Part shown: piece by piece, positions 63,065-64,000 of the stretch
Layout of the letters: every line of letters starts with the position of its first letter
Numbering within the stretch: the stretch's first letter is position 1
Origin: Pseudomonas sp. S04
Lineage (GTDB): Bacteria; Pseudomonadota; Gammaproteobacteria; Pseudomonadales; Pseudomonadaceae
Length of the DNA stretch: 64,000 bases
Assembly (NCBI RefSeq): GCF_009834545.1
Contig: NZ_CP019427.1
Coordinates: forward strand, 3,912,001 to 3,976,000
Reading direction: 5' to 3'
Made by a program: the position numbers and the translations under genes
The notes under the pieces: generated by a model
Seen by the model: the letters and a program-made list of their open reading frames with translations, nothing else
Told to the model about the DNA's origin: nothing
The model's database searches: none

Positions 63065-64000
63065 ATGCCCAAATCTGTTGACCGCCCTCGTCCCCATACG
63101 CCATTGATGCCGCGTATCCAGGCGCTTGACCCCCACACTTCGGAGCAAAGTTGGGAAAGCGCTCCGCAGTTGCTGGCCGCCCTTAATGGCGCGCGCCTGG
63201 GTGCCTGGTATTGGGACATCGAGCGCGGGCTGATCAGTTGGTCGCGGGGCACCCAGGCATTGTTCGGCTTCGACCCCCGCAAACCCTTGCCGGCCGACCT
63301 TGAATACCTCGACCTGCTGCCCGCCGAGGACCGGCCCAAGACCTTGCGTGCGTTCAATGCGGTGATCGCCGGCGCGCCCCTGGAACAAGTGATGCACCAC
63401 CGCATCCGCTGGCCGGATGGCAGCCTGCACTGGCTGGAAATCAGCGGTAGCCTGCTGCCGGACAAACAGGGCCGGCCACGGATGATCGGGGTGATCCGCG
63501 AGATCACCCATCAGCGCCAGCGCGAACAGGCCCTGAGCAGTTCGGAAAAACGCTTCGCCACGCTGTTTCACCTGTGCCCCAACATGGTCTTGCTGACCCG
63601 CCAGGAAGACGGCCTGATCACCGAGGCCAACCAGTATTTCGAGAGCCTGTTCGGCTGGCCGGTACAGGACGCCATTGGTCGTACCACTCTGGAACTGGGG
63701 TTGTGGGTGCACCCCGAGCAGCGGGCCAAGCTGGTCAAGGCGACCAAGGCCAAGGGCGAGCTGGTAAGCATGGAAGTGCAGTTCCGCGCCAGCAATGGGC
63801 AGATCCATGACGGCATCCTCAGCGCGCAGAAGGTCGAACTCGAAGGCCAGCCCTACCTGCTGAGCACCTTTCTCGACACCACCGAACGCAAAATCGCCGA
63901 AGACGCGCTCAAGGACAGCCAGGAGCGCCTGGACCTGGCCCTGGATTCCGCCCAACTGGGCACCTGGGACTGGCACATCCCCAGCGGCATGCTCTATGGT
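63065..64000 (+). CDS. Multi-PAS sensor protein, C-terminus outside the window
   Basis: The frame from ATG 63065 is open for 312 codons to the right edge. It encodes PAS domains in series with no membrane segment: residues ~38-160 (LLAALNGARLGAWYWDIERGLISWSRGTQALFGF ... VIREITHQRQREQAL), ~165-285 (RFATLFHLCPNMVLLTRQEDGLITEANQYFESLFGW ... FLDTTERKIAEDALKD) and a third beginning at ~290 (RLDLALDSAQLGTWDWHIPSG). Proteins that open this way usually end in a histidine kinase or GGDEF/EAL output, which lies beyond the edge. Output is therefore undecided. Confidence 0.82.
   Translation, partial: MPKSVDRPRPHTPLMPRIQALDPHTSEQSWESAPQLLAALNGARLGAWYWDIERGLISWSRGTQALFGFDPRKPLPADLEYLDLLPAEDRPKTLRAFNAVIAGAPLEQVMHHRIRWPDGSLHWLEISGSLLPDKQGRPRMIGVIREITHQRQREQALSSSEKRFATLFHLCPNMVLLTRQEDGLITEANQYFESLFGWPVQDAIGRTTLELGLWVHPEQRAKLVKATKAKGELVSMEVQFRASNGQIHDGILSAQKVELEGQPYLLSTFLDTTERKIAEDALKDSQERLDLALDSAQLGTWDWHIPSGMLYG

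Overview
This window is chromosomal DNA of a Pseudomonas, most likely of the P. fluorescens/P. putida-type lineages. It is GC-rich and dense with short Pseudomonas REP hairpins. The block from about 42.9 to 63.0 kb has the gene order known from P. aeruginosa PAO1 (SDR, metZ, purF, cvpA, dedD-like, folC, accD, trpF, truA, fimV, asd paralogue, asd, leuB, methyltransferase, leuD, leuC, LysR). The lexA2-imuA-imuB-dnaE2 arrangement is the form known from P. putida and relatives, not from P. aeruginosa. Gene identities come from reading the translations and family motifs; no database search was run.

Layout. 0-12 kb is accessory metabolism: a DUF1302 outer-membrane-type protein (cut by the left edge) with an AraC regulator, a LysR regulator, then a FixJ/FixL-like two-component pair facing an acyl-CoA synthetase/acyl-CoA dehydrogenase operon across an AT-rich promoter region with a perfect 18-bp palindrome, a DUF2970 membrane protein and a periplasmic sugar-binding-like protein. 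12-14.8 kb holds a 37-residue membrane peptide, sulfite reductase cysI and its overlapping DUF934 partner. 14.8-18.7 kb is one giant protein resembling the Pseudomonas dermonecrotic-toxin/LRR/NEL effector-like family, whose C-terminal NEL-like part lacks any cysteine. 19-25 kb carries sohB, a histidine phosphatase, an SCP2 protein, a LysR regulator, and a translationally coupled pair: a membrane fatty acid hydroxylase fused to a SRPBCC domain, and a membrane-anchored beta-propeller (strictosidine synthase/SMP-30-like).

25-34.4 kb holds a hybrid histidine kinase, an alpha/beta hydrolase and the SOS mutagenesis operon lexA2-imuA-imuB-dnaE2 with a LexA2-type operator overlapping the lexA2 start. 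34.4-36.7 kb is a gene-poor repeat island: two inverted arms of a repeat, one split by a complete IS481-family element, plus an 8 x 6-bp tandem repeat and a 109-bp cloverleaf-like element. 36.7-42.1 kb has a DyP-type peroxidase, an AraC/outer-membrane-protein divergent pair like SphR/SphA, further LysR and AraC regulators, and a 53-residue acidic protein. A tRNA operon (Val, Asp, Asp) with a clear promoter and terminator follows at 42.3-42.8 kb.

42.9-63 kb is conserved housekeeping on the minus strand: methionine (metZ), purine (purF), folate (folC), fatty acid (accD), tryptophan (trpF), tRNA modification (truA), polar/pilus hub (fimV), aspartate family (asd) and leucine (leuB, leuD, leuC) genes, ending with a divergent LysR gene. 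The right edge cuts a multi-PAS sensor protein.
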